Shown here piece after piece: positions 17,440 through 28,317 of a stretch of DNA of 64,000 bases. The notes beneath the pieces are model-generated. The model was not told where the DNA came from. It saw only the letters and a program-made list of their open reading frames with translations, and searched no databases. A program made the position numbers and the translations under genes. Positions within the stretch are counted from its first letter, which is position 1. Each line of letters opens with the position of its first letter. Source of the DNA: Botrimarina hoheduenensis (GTDB taxonomy: Bacteria > Planctomycetota > Planctomycetia > Pirellulales > Lacipirellulaceae); NCBI RefSeq assembly GCF_007859815.1, contig NZ_SJPH01000002.1:530286-594285 (forward strand), given 5' to 3'.

Positions 17440-17482
17440 GAGCGGGGCCAACGGAACTCGTTCCGCGGCCCCGCTCTCTTTT
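17440..17482 (+). terminator. Strong intrinsic terminator for the mraZ-side transcript
   Basis: A ten-base stem GAGCGGGGCC (17440-17449) pairs perfectly with GGCCCCGCTC (17467-17476). Inside it CGGAA-CTCG-TTCCG forms a second stem with a four-base loop. The sequence TCTCTTTTG follows on the plus strand; the minus-strand side has no T tract. So it ends rightward transcripts just before the convergent isocitrate dehydrogenase stop codon. Confidence 0.75.
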
Positions 17483-17491
17483 GCATCGCGA

Positions 17492-19042
17492 TCACTCGCC
17501 CTGACCCAGCGAGTAGCCCAGCTTGCCATCAAACGTGCACAGGTGCTCGGTCTTGATGAAGTCGAGCCCCGCGCTTGCCACCTTGGTCAACAGCGCGAGG
17601 ATCGCACCGTGGCTGACCGTGCCGCCCGCTTCGCCGGCGCTGATAAACCGGCACCGCCAGTGGTCGGTGCAGAACGTCTCGGGGAAACCGCCCGGCCAGA
17701 CCTTAACGCCCCGGTTGGTGATCATCTTGAGCTTGAGGCCGGTGTTGTCTGCCGCCGCTGCCAGCTGCTTCGCAAGCTCGTCGGCGTTGCGACCGGGCTG
17801 GTCCCAATCGAGGAAAACATCCACCCCCACGAGCAGTTTCACCGGCTTCGCAGCCGGTGTGGCGGGCTTCTTGGCGGAAGCGGAGTTGGCTCCCGCTGCA
17901 GAAGCCGCTTCGTACGAGACTGCTTGCAGTTTCTGCGGCTGTTGACCAACGCGGGCGATCACCGCCTCGGCAAACGCCTGGGTGCCCACCTTCTCGTGGC
18001 TGTGCTGCGAGTCGTAGATGTCGGCCGTGTGGACGCCGTCTTCGAGGGTCCGCAGCCAGGCGTTGTGGAGCTTCGTGGCGGGGGCGGGCTTGCCCACGTG
18101 CAACAGCATTTGCACGGCGGCGAGCAGCAACCCGGAAGGGTTGGCCACACCCTGGCCCGCGATCATCGGCGCGCTGCCGTGGATCGCCTCGAACATGGCG
18201 CACCGCTCGCCGATGTTGGCGCTGCCGCCCAGGCCCACGCTGCCCGTGATCTGCGCCGCGATATCGCTGATGATGTCGCCATACAAGTTGAGAGTCACGA
18301 TCACATCGAACTCTTCTGGCGAGTCTGCTAGCTTCGCCGCGCCGATGTCGATGATCCAGTGATCGTTCTCGATCTCCGGATACTCAACGGCGATCTCGTT
18401 GAACACCTGACGGAACAATCCGTCGGTGGCTTTCATGATGTTGTCTTTCGTAAAGCAGGTGACCTTCTTTCGTCCGCTCGCGCGGGCATACTCAAACGCG
18501 TGCCGCACGATCTTCTCGCAACCCGGTCGGCTGATGAGCTTCAGGCACTGCACGACCTCATTCGTTTGCCGGTGCTCGATGCCCGCGTAGGTGTCCTCTT
18601 CGTTCTCGCGAACAATGACGACATCCATCGCCGGGAAGCGTGACTGCACGAACGGGTGGTAGGCCACACAGGGCCGCACGTTGGCATACAAGCCGAGGGT
18701 CTTGCGGATGGTTACGTTGAGCGACTTGAAGCCGCCTCCCTGCGGAGTGGTGATCGGTGCCTTCAGGAAGACGCCGGTCCGGCGGAGCGACTTCCAGGTC
18801 GCCTCTTCGATGCCGGCGCTGACCCCCTTGGCATAAACCTTCTCGCCGATCTCGACAAATTCGTAGTCGAGGTCCGCCCCACAGGCGTCCAGCACGCGCA
18901 GCGCGGCTTGCATGATCTCCGGGCCGATCCCATCGCCCCGGGCGACGGTGATGGCGGTGCGCGTGGCTGGCGAAGCCGAGGGGCTGCTGGCGGCGGACGA
19001 GGGCTGACTCATGTTGGATGCGTCGCGGGTGATAATGGACAT
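17492..19042 (-). CDS. icd: Isocitrate dehydrogenase with C-terminal extension (Thermus-like)
   Basis: 516 residues. Residues 25-340 are an isocitrate/isopropylmalate dehydrogenase domain: ARGDGIGPEIMQAAL, NVTIRKTLGLYANVRPC, VIVRENEEDTYAGIEH, NLYGDIISDIAAQITGSVGL and HGSAPMIAGQGVANPSG. The last 150 residues (from about 370) form an extra domain after an Ala/Lys-rich linker, as in the 496-residue Thermus thermophilus enzyme. It oxidises isocitrate to 2-oxoglutarate in the TCA cycle; NADP or NAD preference was not decided. The true start may be the ATG at 19042 or the second Met at 19012, as the first 24 residues are low complexity. It is divergent from a winged-helix regulator. Confidence 0.92.
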   Translation of the reverse strand: MSIITRDASNMSQPSSAASSPSASPATRTAITVARGDGIGPEIMQAALRVLDACGADLDYEFVEIGEKVYAKGVSAGIEEATWKSLRRTGVFLKAPITTPQGGGFKSLNVTIRKTLGLYANVRPCVAYHPFVQSRFPAMDVVIVRENEEDTYAGIEHRQTNEVVQCLKLISRPGCEKIVRHAFEYARASGRKKVTCFTKDNIMKATDGLFRQVFNEIAVEYPEIENDHWIIDIGAAKLADSPEEFDVIVTLNLYGDIISDIAAQITGSVGLGGSANIGERCAMFEAIHGSAPMIAGQGVANPSGLLLAAVQMLLHVGKPAPATKLHNAWLRTLEDGVHTADIYDSQHSHEKVGTQAFAEAVIARVGQQPQKLQAVSYEAASAAGANSASAKKPATPAAKPVKLLVGVDVFLDWDQPGRNADELAKQLAAAADNTGLKLKMITNRGVKVWPGGFPETFCTDHWRCRFISAGEAGGTVSHGAILALLTKVASAGLDFIKTEHLCTFDGKLGYSLGQGE

Positions 19043-19153
19043 GCTGGTCCTGCTTTATCGCGAATTCTGCGCGAAACGAGAGCCGACCGGCTGGCGGAAC
19101 GACCCCCGTAAGGCGATAATCAAATCACGAACACTAAAACAGGAAATAATATA

Positions 19154-19174
19154 CGTACTTTATCGTATCGTACG
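19154..19174. promoter_or_regulatory. Inverted repeat CGTAC-N11-GTACG in an AT-rich promoter interval
   Basis: The 150-bp gap between icd and the divergent winged-helix gene is unusually AT-rich and holds CGTAC at 19154-19158 and GTACG at 19170-19174, just 19 bp before the regulator start. It overlaps likely -10 words such as TAATAT. It is a reasonable operator for the adjacent regulator, but the spacing alone does not prove this. Confidence 0.35.
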
Positions 19175-19192
19175 ACCTCCCCCGTCAACCCC

Positions 19193-19666
19193 ATGACTTC
19201 TCCAGAATTATCTCGCACGGCTGCTTTGGCCGCATCCCAACCCGCCGCGACGGGTGGCGGGTTGCCGGAGAGGACCGCAGTGCAGCCGGCCGCTCGAAGC
19301 CCACGGGGCATACAAGCAACCGCCACGGGGTCTTCCGTGGATGCGCCGTGCTCGCCCAGCGACTCAGGTAAGCCAACAACGGCCGAGGGGGCCACCGTCT
19401 GGACCTTCTTGAGCAACCACGCGCACGTGTTGATGGTGCTCGCCGCCGATCCGGAGTTGCGGTTGCGCGACATTGCCGAGCGGGTCCGCATCACAGAGCG
19501 GGCCGTGCAGAAGATCGTTTCCGAATTGGAAGCCGCCGGCGTCTTGAGTCGCGAGCGCGACGGTCGCCGCAATCGCTACGAGGTTCACCACAACCGGCCC
19601 TTGCGCCACCCGGTCGAGTCGCACCGCACGGTCGCGGACCTGATCCGCATGGTGCACGGCGAGTAA
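19193..19666 (+). CDS. Winged helix-turn-helix (MarR/HTH_24-like) transcriptional regulator
   Basis: 157 residues. The first 60 residues are Ala/Thr/Pro-rich and disordered. Residues 65-150 form a winged helix: TVWTFLSNHAHVLMVLAADP, LRLRDIAERVRITERAVQKI (recognition helix), then EAAGVLSRERDGRRNRYEVH as the wing. This arrangement is common in actinobacterial and planctomycete single-domain regulators with no known effector. It is divergent from icd with an AT-rich 150-bp promoter interval, which suggests that it controls itself, icd, or both. Confidence 0.82.
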   Translation: MTSPELSRTAALAASQPAATGGGLPERTAVQPAARSPRGIQATATGSSVDAPCSPSDSGKPTTAEGATVWTFLSNHAHVLMVLAADPELRLRDIAERVRITERAVQKIVSELEAAGVLSRERDGRRNRYEVHHNRPLRHPVESHRTVADLIRMVHGE

Positions 19667-20143
19667 TGCCCGGCGTTGGGTGAAGGTCATGGTGCCCCCC
19701 GCGATGCCGACCGCCTGCCCGCTCTGAGGTACCGGTGCGGGATCGGTTGGAGTTGCTTGAGGGGGAAGCGTGCCGCGCGCCGGACAGGTTAGAGAGGCCA
19801 GCAAACCGCCCGGAGTCAGCAGCACCCCTTGCAGCTTGTGTCGGTCCTTAGCCGCTGAGTTTGGCCCAACCGCTGTCAGTTCGGCCGTGAGGCTAATCGT
19901 TTCGACACCTGCGTCTCAGCCGATTGGGAAACCGCGAAAATGCCCACAATGGGTCACCCGTGCACTCTCGTCCGGACTTTTGGGCACGGCTCACAAAATC
20001 TCGGCCGATAATGCTGGACCCACTCTACGGCAAACCCTGAAAACAAGCCGATAAGCCTCGGCCGATTTTTGACACCATACGAGCCCTAAGATTGATGGGC
20101 TGCTACGATACTCAGCTCGCCGTCTAGCCCTGGAATCGCTGCT
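19667..20143. other. Intergenic region, no gene seen
   Basis: It lies between the winged-helix gene and the DUF1559 fragment. A 94-codon frame at 19770-20054 has no recognisable domain and atypical composition. Short hairpins are present (AGCCC with GGGCT near 20083-20102), plus the weak terminator given below. Confidence 0.5.
20047..20070 (+). terminator. Weak intrinsic terminator candidate
   Basis: GCCGA (20047-20051) pairs with TCGGC (20058-20062) and is followed by CGATTTTT. The five-base stem is short, so efficiency is doubtful. It would end the rightward winged-helix transcript 380 bp after its stop. Confidence 0.35.
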
Positions 20144-20434
20144 TTGTTCTGCCCCCGTAGTGCGTTAACGCTTATTGAACTGCTGGTGGTGATCGCCATC
20201 ATCGGCATCCTCATCGCAATGCTCTTGCCCGCTATCCAGGCGGCTCGCGAGGCGGCCCGGAGGGTGGCGTGCCAAAACAACCTACGGCAGTTGGGGTTCG
20301 CCTCGCAGCTGCATCTGGACACCCACAGCCACTTTCCGTCGGGCGGTTGGGGCTTCGTCTGGACCGGTGACCCCGATCGAGGCCACGACCCCGCCTGCCT
20401 CCAAGGACATCGTTCCCGCTTACTTCTTCGCTGA
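20144..20434 (+). pseudogene. Truncated DUF1559 prepilin-like protein
   Basis: The frame begins at a TTG and gives the class III/type IV prepilin-like helix [20 protein letters not shown], then the DUF1559 signature [19 protein letters not shown] and [18 protein letters not shown]. Intact family members run to about 300 residues. Here homology stops after GDPDRG (about base 20388) and the frame closes 16 residues later. The downstream DNA belongs to another frame and another sequence type. A deletion or recombination joined the 5' end of a DUF1559 gene to foreign DNA. A short functional pilin-like peptide is possible but unlikely. Confidence 0.8.
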
Positions 20435-20642
20435 AACACTTCCCAAGGGAAGCTATACAGTCTCCGACCGAGACGCCTCGCCACTGGCGAATATCAGCAG
20501 CGACGACCCACTGCTGTTGTTGCTAGCTGGCGGTCGGTCATACAGTGAGGCGGAAACGATTCTCGACGAGGCGTTTGCCACGGCAGACGACGAGTCGGAG
20601 GAAGACGCAATCCTCACCCTGGCGCTGGGCGGCTTTGAATGA
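20367..20642 (+). CDS. Short ORF of unknown function joined to the DUF1559 remnant
   Basis: 91 residues from a GTG at 20367, in a frame different from the DUF1559 remnant it overlaps. The C-terminal half is acidic ([19 protein letters not shown]) and the middle contains [14 protein letters not shown]. No family is recognised. The stop overlaps the next start in ATGA (20639-20642), so it is translationally coupled to the TIGR03032 gene and may be the surviving 3' end of a longer gene. The first residues come from the DUF1559 sequence read out of frame, so the true start is uncertain. Confidence 0.4.
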   Translation: MTPIEATTPPASKDIVPAYFFAETLPKGSYTVSDRDASPLANISSDDPLLLLLAGGRSYSEAETILDEAFATADDESEEDAILTLALGGFE

Positions 20643-21778
20643 CGGATAATGTCTCGCAGCCCGTAGGCGACGTGGCTAGCGAACCACTACGCAGCGTCCA
20701 CACCACCAGTTTTCCGGTGTTGCTCAAGCAACTCGGCGCGTCGATCCTCGTCACGACGTACCAAGCGGGCAAGCTGGTCGTGTTGCGCGAGGATGCGGGC
20801 GTGCTCAACACACACTTCCGCAACCTCAACAAGCCGATGGGGCTAGCGCTCGACGGCGGGAAGCTGGCCGTCGGTTGTAGCATCGACATCTGGGAGTTCC
20901 ATAACGTCCCAGCGGTCTGCAAGAAGCTCGACGAGTCCGAAGACTACCCGAGCACCCAAGCCAAGCACGACGCCTGCTTCCTGCCGCGCCGCAGCCACTG
21001 CACGGGCGATATCCAGATCCACGAGATGGCGTTCGTTGGCGGCCCCGAGGAGCCGGGCGAGCTGGTCTTCGTCAACACGGCGTTCAGCTGCCTGACGAAG
21101 CGGAGCGAAGAGAACAGTTTCGAACCTATCTGGCGGCCCAAGTTTATCAAGCAGATGGCGCCGGGCGACAACTGCCACCTCAACGGCCTGGCGACACGCG
21201 ACGGCCGGGTGAAGTACGTGACGGCGTTGGGAACTACCAACGAGCCTGGCGGCTGGCGTGAGAACAAACGCGACGGCGGCCTGCTGATTGATATCGACTC
21301 GCACGAGATCATCGCCCGCGGCCTGTCGATGCCGCACTCCCCCCGCTGGTACAACGGCCAGCTCTGGCTCTTGGAGAGTGGCGACGGCACGATTGGTAAG
21401 GTCGACCCAGCGACCGGCAAGTACGAACCGATCGCCCAGTTCCCCGGGTTCACCCGAGGCCTGAGCTTCCTCGGCCCGCTGGCTTTTCTTGGCCTCTCAC
21501 AAGTCCGCGAATCGGCCATCTTCAGCGGCATCCCGTTGGTCGAGCGATTGAAAAAAGCCGATGAACGCACCTGCGGCGTCTGGGTGCTCAACATCGAGAC
21601 GGGCGAGACCCTCGGCTTCTGCCGCTTCGAGGAAGGCGTGCAGGAGATCTTCGCCGTCGAAGTCTTGCCGGGTGTGCGTTTCCCCGACCTCGTGAACCAC
21701 GATGCCGAACTGGTCGGCAGAAGCTACGTCCTCGGCGACGCTGCGTTAGCTGACGTGCCCGAAGACCTGCGAGCGTGA
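20639..21778 (+). CDS. TIGR03032 family protein
   Basis: 379 residues. Conserved features of the TIGR03032/DUF4915 family are visible: ILVTTYQAGKLVVLREDAG near residue 38, LNKPMGLALDGGKLAVGC near residue 63, HDACFLPRRSHCTGDIQIHE near residue 105, GDNCHLNGLATRDGRVKYVT near residue 178 and SMPHSPRWYNGQLWLLESG near residue 225. The fold is probably a beta-propeller. Family members sit beside glycosyltransferase, sulfotransferase or TPR genes in other genomes; no such gene is adjacent here. The role is unknown. The ATGA overlap with the short upstream ORF implies coupled translation. Confidence 0.88.
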   Translation: MTDNVSQPVGDVASEPLRSVHTTSFPVLLKQLGASILVTTYQAGKLVVLREDAGVLNTHFRNLNKPMGLALDGGKLAVGCSIDIWEFHNVPAVCKKLDESEDYPSTQAKHDACFLPRRSHCTGDIQIHEMAFVGGPEEPGELVFVNTAFSCLTKRSEENSFEPIWRPKFIKQMAPGDNCHLNGLATRDGRVKYVTALGTTNEPGGWRENKRDGGLLIDIDSHEIIARGLSMPHSPRWYNGQLWLLESGDGTIGKVDPATGKYEPIAQFPGFTRGLSFLGPLAFLGLSQVRESAIFSGIPLVERLKKADERTCGVWVLNIETGETLGFCRFEEGVQEIFAVEVLPGVRFPDLVNHDAELVGRSYVLGDAALADVPEDLRA

Positions 21779-22121
21779 CGACTTAGGAACGATTGTCAAA
21801 CCGTTCTAGAGAGACGGTTGGATGAGACCCAAATCGCTCTCCGCGAACACGACCTCAGCAAGTTCTGCAGATTGCTTTGTTGCCGATGTTGCCTCACCCG
21901 CGGCGATTAATCGGGGCGGGAAACCAGCTAGGGGGTGTCTACCACGGCGGGTTCATCGGCCCGCTGTGTCGGCCGATCGCCGGGGCGAATCTTGTGACCC
22001 CTGAATCGATAATCTTGCCGGGCTGGCATCGCCTCGCCCCCAGCGGCATCGCCTTGGAGGGGCTCCCGATCCTGTGGCGGATAGCAGCTGCCATGTCCTA
22101 GGGCTGAGGTTCCCGATCTCG
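21779..22121. other. Intergenic region, no gene seen
   Basis: It lies between the convergent TIGR03032 gene and the interrupted TrkA-C gene. A 74-codon plus-strand frame at 21877-22101 is open but has no recognisable motif. No clear terminator was seen. Confidence 0.5.
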
Positions 22122-22874
22122 TTATAGCGTTTCTTCCAGCTCGCCCTGTTCTTCGACCGCATGGGAGTGCTCTTTGTCACCCGCGCGGCCGGCACGGCGA
22201 CGATCAAGCTCTTCGATATTCTCAAGATCGCCATACAGAATCAGCGTGTCGCTTGCGCTGACAATATCGCCGCCGCGTGGCGAGCCATGAAAAGCCCCCG
22301 CGCTGGACCTGATACCCAGGACCAGGATTCCTTCGTCAGAGAGCCAAAGATCCGCTAAGCACTTGCCAGCAAGCCAATCGGTTGATTCAACCAGCATTTC
22401 GGAGACGGCGTACCCATTGGAGAGCTCTAAGAGAGCGACGTAGTCGCGAACATCCAGGTCGGTAAATTTCTTCAGTGTCCAGGCGATGACGCGATTCATG
22501 TGCCGCTCGATCCATCGGCTGTTGAAGATCAGCCAGAGAAGCAGAAGTCCAGCAGCCAGAAGCGCGAGGGTGATAGTCCGCTGCGTTACCGAAGCGCCCG
22601 TGGTGCTCATGAACGACATCATGATGGTCGCCGCAACGGTGGCGACTCAGATGTTACCCATCAGCATCAAGGCCATAATGATCCGGCGGCGGACCGGATG
22701 ATTGACGGTTCGCTCTGACTCTTGCGTCGTGTAGCCAACGCCAGTGAACGCCGATCTTGCTTGGAACTTGGCCGCTTCGCGTGATAAGCCCGTGAACATC
22801 AAAGCCATGGCCGCGACGCGGGTGATCAGCAGCGAAAGCGTTAGCGCAACTAACAGCGACAGGACTCCGATCAT
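22122..22874 (-). pseudogene. TrkA C-terminal domain membrane protein interrupted by an in-frame TGA
   Basis: Two leftward frames, 22874-22647 and 22622-22122, are in the same phase and together give a 250-codon protein with a single TGA at 22649-22647 (codon 76). The first part begins MIGVLSLLVALTLSLLITRV and contains FQARSAFTGVGYTTQESE, a family hallmark. After the TGA come VATVAATIMM, another membrane helix (LALLAAGLLLLWLIF) and an RCK/TrkA-C ligand domain (LSNGYAVSEMLVESTDWLAG). In homologues the codon after GNI or GNA is usually a small residue, so GGA to TGA is a one-base explanation. It is either a nonsense pseudogene, a sequencing error, or a readthrough case. Confidence 0.8.
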
Positions 22875-23151
22875 GTTGACTCTTTTCCAATCGCGCGTGT
22901 TAGAGTTTTTGAGGGCAGGCCCGACGTGTGAGGTGCGCCGTAGGTTGAGTCTACGCTTCGCGCACGGCGACCACCTCGCTAGTAATCTCCTTTATCTTTA
23001 TCCGCCCTTGTTGGTTGAAAAACGCTAGGGTTGCTGCGTCCCTGGCGAGATTCCCGCGCAGGGCCCGTGTTGGTTCTTCCAAGTGCGCACCACGCGGGAC
23101 AGCTGCTCAGCAAAGCGTATCGCAACACGCTCCTGACGCTGGAGGCTTGGG

Positions 23152-24399
23152 TTATTCCTGGACCCAGTCGTATACCGCCAGGGCGTGTAGCTCACGGACA
23201 AAGAGCTGCCCGCCGCACACCGCGATGTGGGCCCAGGTTTCGGCCTCGCTGATCGGTCGGCGGTCGATCTCCTCAAATGTTTCCGGATTAGCACGGAACA
23301 GAAGGAGCTCACCCCGTTCATCGAGCGCTAGGATGCGATCCCCGAGCACGGCCATGCTTTGGTACTTGCCGTAGGGCTGGGTGCGCCAGGCCTCTTCGCC
23401 AGTTTTCAGATCAAGACATTGGATACGTTGGTTGCGTAAGTGCAGGTAAAGGTGATCGCCAACCACGACGGGTGAAGACATGTAGGCTTGGGACTTGTTT
23501 GACCAGACCTGCTGAAGACGGCCGGGGTCGTCGCCGTCGCGACGCCATAACTGCGAACGCCCGGTGTGTGCGCTCGTGAAGAGTTTGCCGTCGTAGAGCA
23601 CGGGAGTGAGGATGTTCATGCCTCGAAAGGCTTCGATCGTTTGTGTCCAGAGCTCGTCACCGGTCTCGGCGTCGATGCCTTTAAGGGCTTCCCGTGTTTG
23701 AACAACAGCCAGCCGTTGACCGTTATCATTGGTCAAGTAAGGAGAGCTGAAAGCGCCTCCCGACATGCCGCCGCCATCGGGAGCCACGCGCCAAGCAACC
23801 TTGCCTGTCTGCTGGTGGACCTTTACAAAGCCGCCGCCCATTTGTGCGTAAAGGTAGTCGCTATCCAAGAGCGGCGAAGATGCACAGCCAAACTTGGGGG
23901 CCTCTGAGCCCAACTCAGCGGGAAAGTCGAGCCGCCAGCGCTGTGCCCCGGTCTGCGTATCGAGGGCAACGAGTACGTCTCGGATCCCCGCCACAAACAG
24001 CGTATCGGTATTGGCGACGGGCGTGGCGCGGATCCAGCTGCCGTTAGACGCCGCGAAGAAGGGCACCGTTAGCGAGCCGGGCCACTCCGCTTCCCACAGC
24101 CGCTTGCCTGTTCGACGGTCGTAGGCAGAGGCAACCTCGGTTTGTTCGTCGCGGGTTTCGGTCGTGAAGACACGGTCACCGACAACAATCGGTCCCGAGT
24201 AACTCGGCCCTAACTCAACGCGCCAGCTCAGCTTGAGCACATCCTCGCCCAACGACTCAGGCCAGGCCGTCCCCTGTGCCACGCCATCACGGGTCGGCCC
24301 GCGCCATTGTGGCCAATCCGAGCCCAGGCTGATTGACACCAGCATCTGAGCCAGGAGACAACCCGCGAGGGAGAATCGAACCGTTTTATCGAGCAGCAT
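23152..24399 (-). CDS. Secreted PQQ-like beta-propeller protein
   Basis: 415 residues from the ATG at 24399, preceded by GAAGG; an upstream TTG at 24444 would put charged residues before the signal. MLLDKTVRFSLAGCLLAQML is a signal peptide, and SDWPQWRGPTRDGV is the typical mature N-terminus of planctomycete PQQ-binding-like repeat proteins. The repeats include AYDRRTGKRLWEAEW, ALDTQTGAQRWRLDF, GIDAETGDELWTQTI and CLDLKTGEEAWRTQ, enough for an eight-bladed fold. There is no evidence that it binds the PQQ cofactor; most such proteins are structural or BamB-like. It precedes the interrupted TrkA-C gene. Confidence 0.92.
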   Translation of the reverse strand: MLLDKTVRFSLAGCLLAQMLVSISLGSDWPQWRGPTRDGVAQGTAWPESLGEDVLKLSWRVELGPSYSGPIVVGDRVFTTETRDEQTEVASAYDRRTGKRLWEAEWPGSLTVPFFAASNGSWIRATPVANTDTLFVAGIRDVLVALDTQTGAQRWRLDFPAELGSEAPKFGCASSPLLDSDYLYAQMGGGFVKVHQQTGKVAWRVAPDGGGMSGGAFSSPYLTNDNGQRLAVVQTREALKGIDAETGDELWTQTIEAFRGMNILTPVLYDGKLFTSAHTGRSQLWRRDGDDPGRLQQVWSNKSQAYMSSPVVVGDHLYLHLRNQRIQCLDLKTGEEAWRTQPYGKYQSMAVLGDRILALDERGELLLFRANPETFEEIDRRPISEAETWAHIAVCGGQLFVRELHALAVYDWVQE

Positions 24400-24473
24400 C
24401 TTGGCACCTTCCCCTGGCTTGGCCTTTTCTTTACCGAACAGCAACGACTCCGAACAACAACGACACCGAGGGC

Positions 24474-24907
24474 TTAAGACTCGGCGCTGAACTTACCAGC
24501 CGGCGTCTGCGGCGGCGCGGGGTTGGTGACGAACGCCATGCGCAGCTGGTGCAGCACGTCTTCCACGGCGGCGGACTCGTCTGCCGAGAGGTTGCCCTTG
24601 GTCTTCATGCGAAGCATGTCGATCGTGTCGATCAGGTACTTCGCTTGCTCGCGATGCGGGGTCGTTTCTCCCGTCAGCGGGTGCGGGAAGTGCCCCATCG
24701 CCATCATCGCTTCGGTCGCCAGCGATGACAGGAGCATGCCGAACGAGGCCGGCGGCAGCGGCGGATCGGCGGGGGTGCCAGACGCAGACGCTTGACCGGT
24801 CGCCGGGGTTTGCGGTTCGGAGGTGGTTGTTTGCTGCTGGGCCGCTTCCTTTTCAGCGGCGACCTGCGACTTCCAGTCTTCGTCGATGATGATCTTTTTT
24901 TCTTCGC

Positions 24908-24911
<4 letters not shown>
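24474..24911 (-). CDS. DUF1844 domain protein
   Basis: 145 residues. The first 50 residues are Gln/Thr/Pro-rich and disordered. Residues 55-125 carry the DUF1844 motif: [20 protein letters not shown], then [20 protein letters not shown], then [11 protein letters not shown]. Its start overlaps the stop of pyrG by four bases (24908-24911), indicating translational coupling. The family is widespread in planctomycetes and deltaproteobacteria and its function is not known; it is predicted helical and cytoplasmic. Confidence 0.9.
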
Positions 24912-26644
<1,733 letters not shown>

Positions 26645-26939
26645 AACGGGCGCGAGTCCTTTCCGAGGGCGGCGTAGCGGGGCTAGGGTATGGCAACTAG
26701 TCTATCGCTGCGCGGCTCTGATTGCAGCCGCCACAAATCAGCTCCGGAGGCTACCGGCAAGAAAGCCGTCGTAGCGACGAAATGCAGTTGTATTAGGCCC
26801 TTTTGCTTCAAGCGGCTCGACCTTAAGCCCCTGTGCTAAGGGACCATTTAGGCGGGCTTTCGCCCTATGGGGGAGCGCGCCTAGCGTCGCACGAGGCCGC
26901 CGACCCGGCACGTCCTTTCGCACGAACTCCGAGCGCAGC

Positions 26940-28100
26940 ATGCAGCGGAAGCTCTTCTTCGCAAACTTTCTGCTGCAATTCTTGTGGCTGCTCTTGGCGT
27001 CACTACCCCTGCGAGCGCAACCCCCCGCCGGAGAGGCACCGCTCAGGGCCACGCTGGACGCGATCGTGCAGCCGGTTGTTGACGACAAACTGATCGGCTG
27101 CGTGGTGGGTGTGGTAACACCGACCGAACGGCTGGTTTTATCCTATGGCTCCGTGCAGCCCGCCGGACCCGCGCCGGATGGAAAAACGCTTTACGAGATC
27201 GGTTCGGTTTCCAAAGTCTTCACGGGCACGCTGCTGGCCGATGCGAACCTGCGTGGCGAGCTGACGATTGACGATCAGCTGGCCTCCTACCTCCCGGAGG
27301 GGATCGAGCTCAAGCCACAGGAGGCTCCGATCACACTACGGCACCTCGCGACGCACCGGTCGGGTCTGCCACGACTGCCGCCGAACATGCTCATCTGGTT
27401 TATGGACCCCACGGATCCGTACCGGAGCTACACGGACGAGATGGCTTGGAAGGCCTTGGCGGGTTACCAACCCCCCCGCGCACCGGGCAGCTACGAGTAC
27501 TCCAACTACGGCATGGGACTGTTGGGCATGGTTGTCGAAAGAGCGGCTCACACGCCCTATGAGGTGTTGCTGCGCGAACGAATAACCGACCCGCTCGGAA
27601 TGAGCGATACCACGATCGAGTTGAGCGCAGAGCAGCAGCAGCGCTTTGCCCCAGCTCACTTCAGCAACAAGGCAGCCGGCCGAGCCTGGACTTTTGATGC
27701 CTTGGTGGCGGCCGGCGGGATTCGCTCGACTGCCGACGACCTGATCAAGCTCATCGACGCGGTGATCTCCGCCCGCAGGGCCGATCCGAAACTGCCCGCC
27801 GAACCGGTAATCCGTGCGCTGGCTTTAGCAACGACCCTTCATAGCCCGGCCGAGGAAACGCCCCGCGTCGGGTTGGGATGGCATGGCGCGCGCGATGGGG
27901 TCTCGTGGGTGCATGCGGGTATGACGGGCGGCTACACCGCCTATCTGGCAGTCACGGTTCTGCCAAAGCCTGAGCGCTATGCCGGAGTTGTGGTGCTCAG
28001 CAACATTGCGTCTGACGCGGTTACGCCGATGGGCGAGCAAGCGCTCGTGGCGACCTTGAAGCACGTCACCCAGAGGATCGAATTGCCCATTGAGCGGTGA
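26940..28100 (+). CDS. Exported serine hydrolase of the beta-lactamase class C type
   Basis: 386 residues. The hydrophobic segment FANFLLQFLWLLLASLPLRA is a signal peptide. The serine active site is GSVSKVF (Ser 89, Lys 92), the Tyr motif is YEYSNYG (Tyr 187), and the third motif is HAGMTGGY in place of KTG. These are the motifs of the class C beta-lactamase/D-peptidase/esterase superfamily. The substrate is unknown: peptidase, esterase or lactamase activities all occur. The HAG form of the third motif is common in esterase-like members. It is a single gene; the hairpin downstream (28169-28196) serves the opposite strand. Confidence 0.9.
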   Translation: MQRKLFFANFLLQFLWLLLASLPLRAQPPAGEAPLRATLDAIVQPVVDDKLIGCVVGVVTPTERLVLSYGSVQPAGPAPDGKTLYEIGSVSKVFTGTLLADANLRGELTIDDQLASYLPEGIELKPQEAPITLRHLATHRSGLPRLPPNMLIWFMDPTDPYRSYTDEMAWKALAGYQPPRAPGSYEYSNYGMGLLGMVVERAAHTPYEVLLRERITDPLGMSDTTIELSAEQQQRFAPAHFSNKAAGRAWTFDALVAAGGIRSTADDLIKLIDAVISARRADPKLPAEPVIRALALATTLHSPAEETPRVGLGWHGARDGVSWVHAGMTGGYTAYLAVTVLPKPERYAGVVVLSNIASDAVTPMGEQALVATLKHVTQRIELPIER

Positions 28101-28168
28101 GCCCTGCAAGCGCCTGAATGGCGTTCGCCGGAGTGCCACTCAGGAGTTACCAGCCGGTAAAAAAATGA

Positions 28169-28196
28169 AAGGCTCGGCCTAAATCGGCCGAGCCTT
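28169..28196 (-). terminator. Intrinsic terminator of the leftward TPR gene
   Basis: An 11-base perfect stem pairs AAGGCTCGGCC (28169-28179) with GGCCGAGCCTT (28186-28196) around a six-base loop. Read leftward, it is followed by TCATTTTTTTACC, a proper T tract. It lies about 120 bp after the stop of the TPR protein gene. Rightward, it may also help to stop the serine hydrolase transcript although no T tract follows. Confidence 0.85.
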
Positions 28197-28317
28197 CGCA
28201 TCCCCCCCCATCATGCCAACACATAAGGTTGGCGCTTCGATCGGTAGCCCCGTCCTCGTTGCCGAACAGGGAATCGGCACGGAAGACGTCCACGATTCCG
28301 GGCTTGTTCTATTATGG

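Noticed and set aside
17134-17440. RNase P RNA or tmRNA in the mraZ-icd gap
   Set aside because: None of the conserved core sequences of these RNAs is present.
19770-20054. 94-codon plus-strand ORF in the 19.7-20.1 kb gap
   Set aside because: No domain, uneven composition, overlaps a hairpin-rich segment; treated as non-coding.
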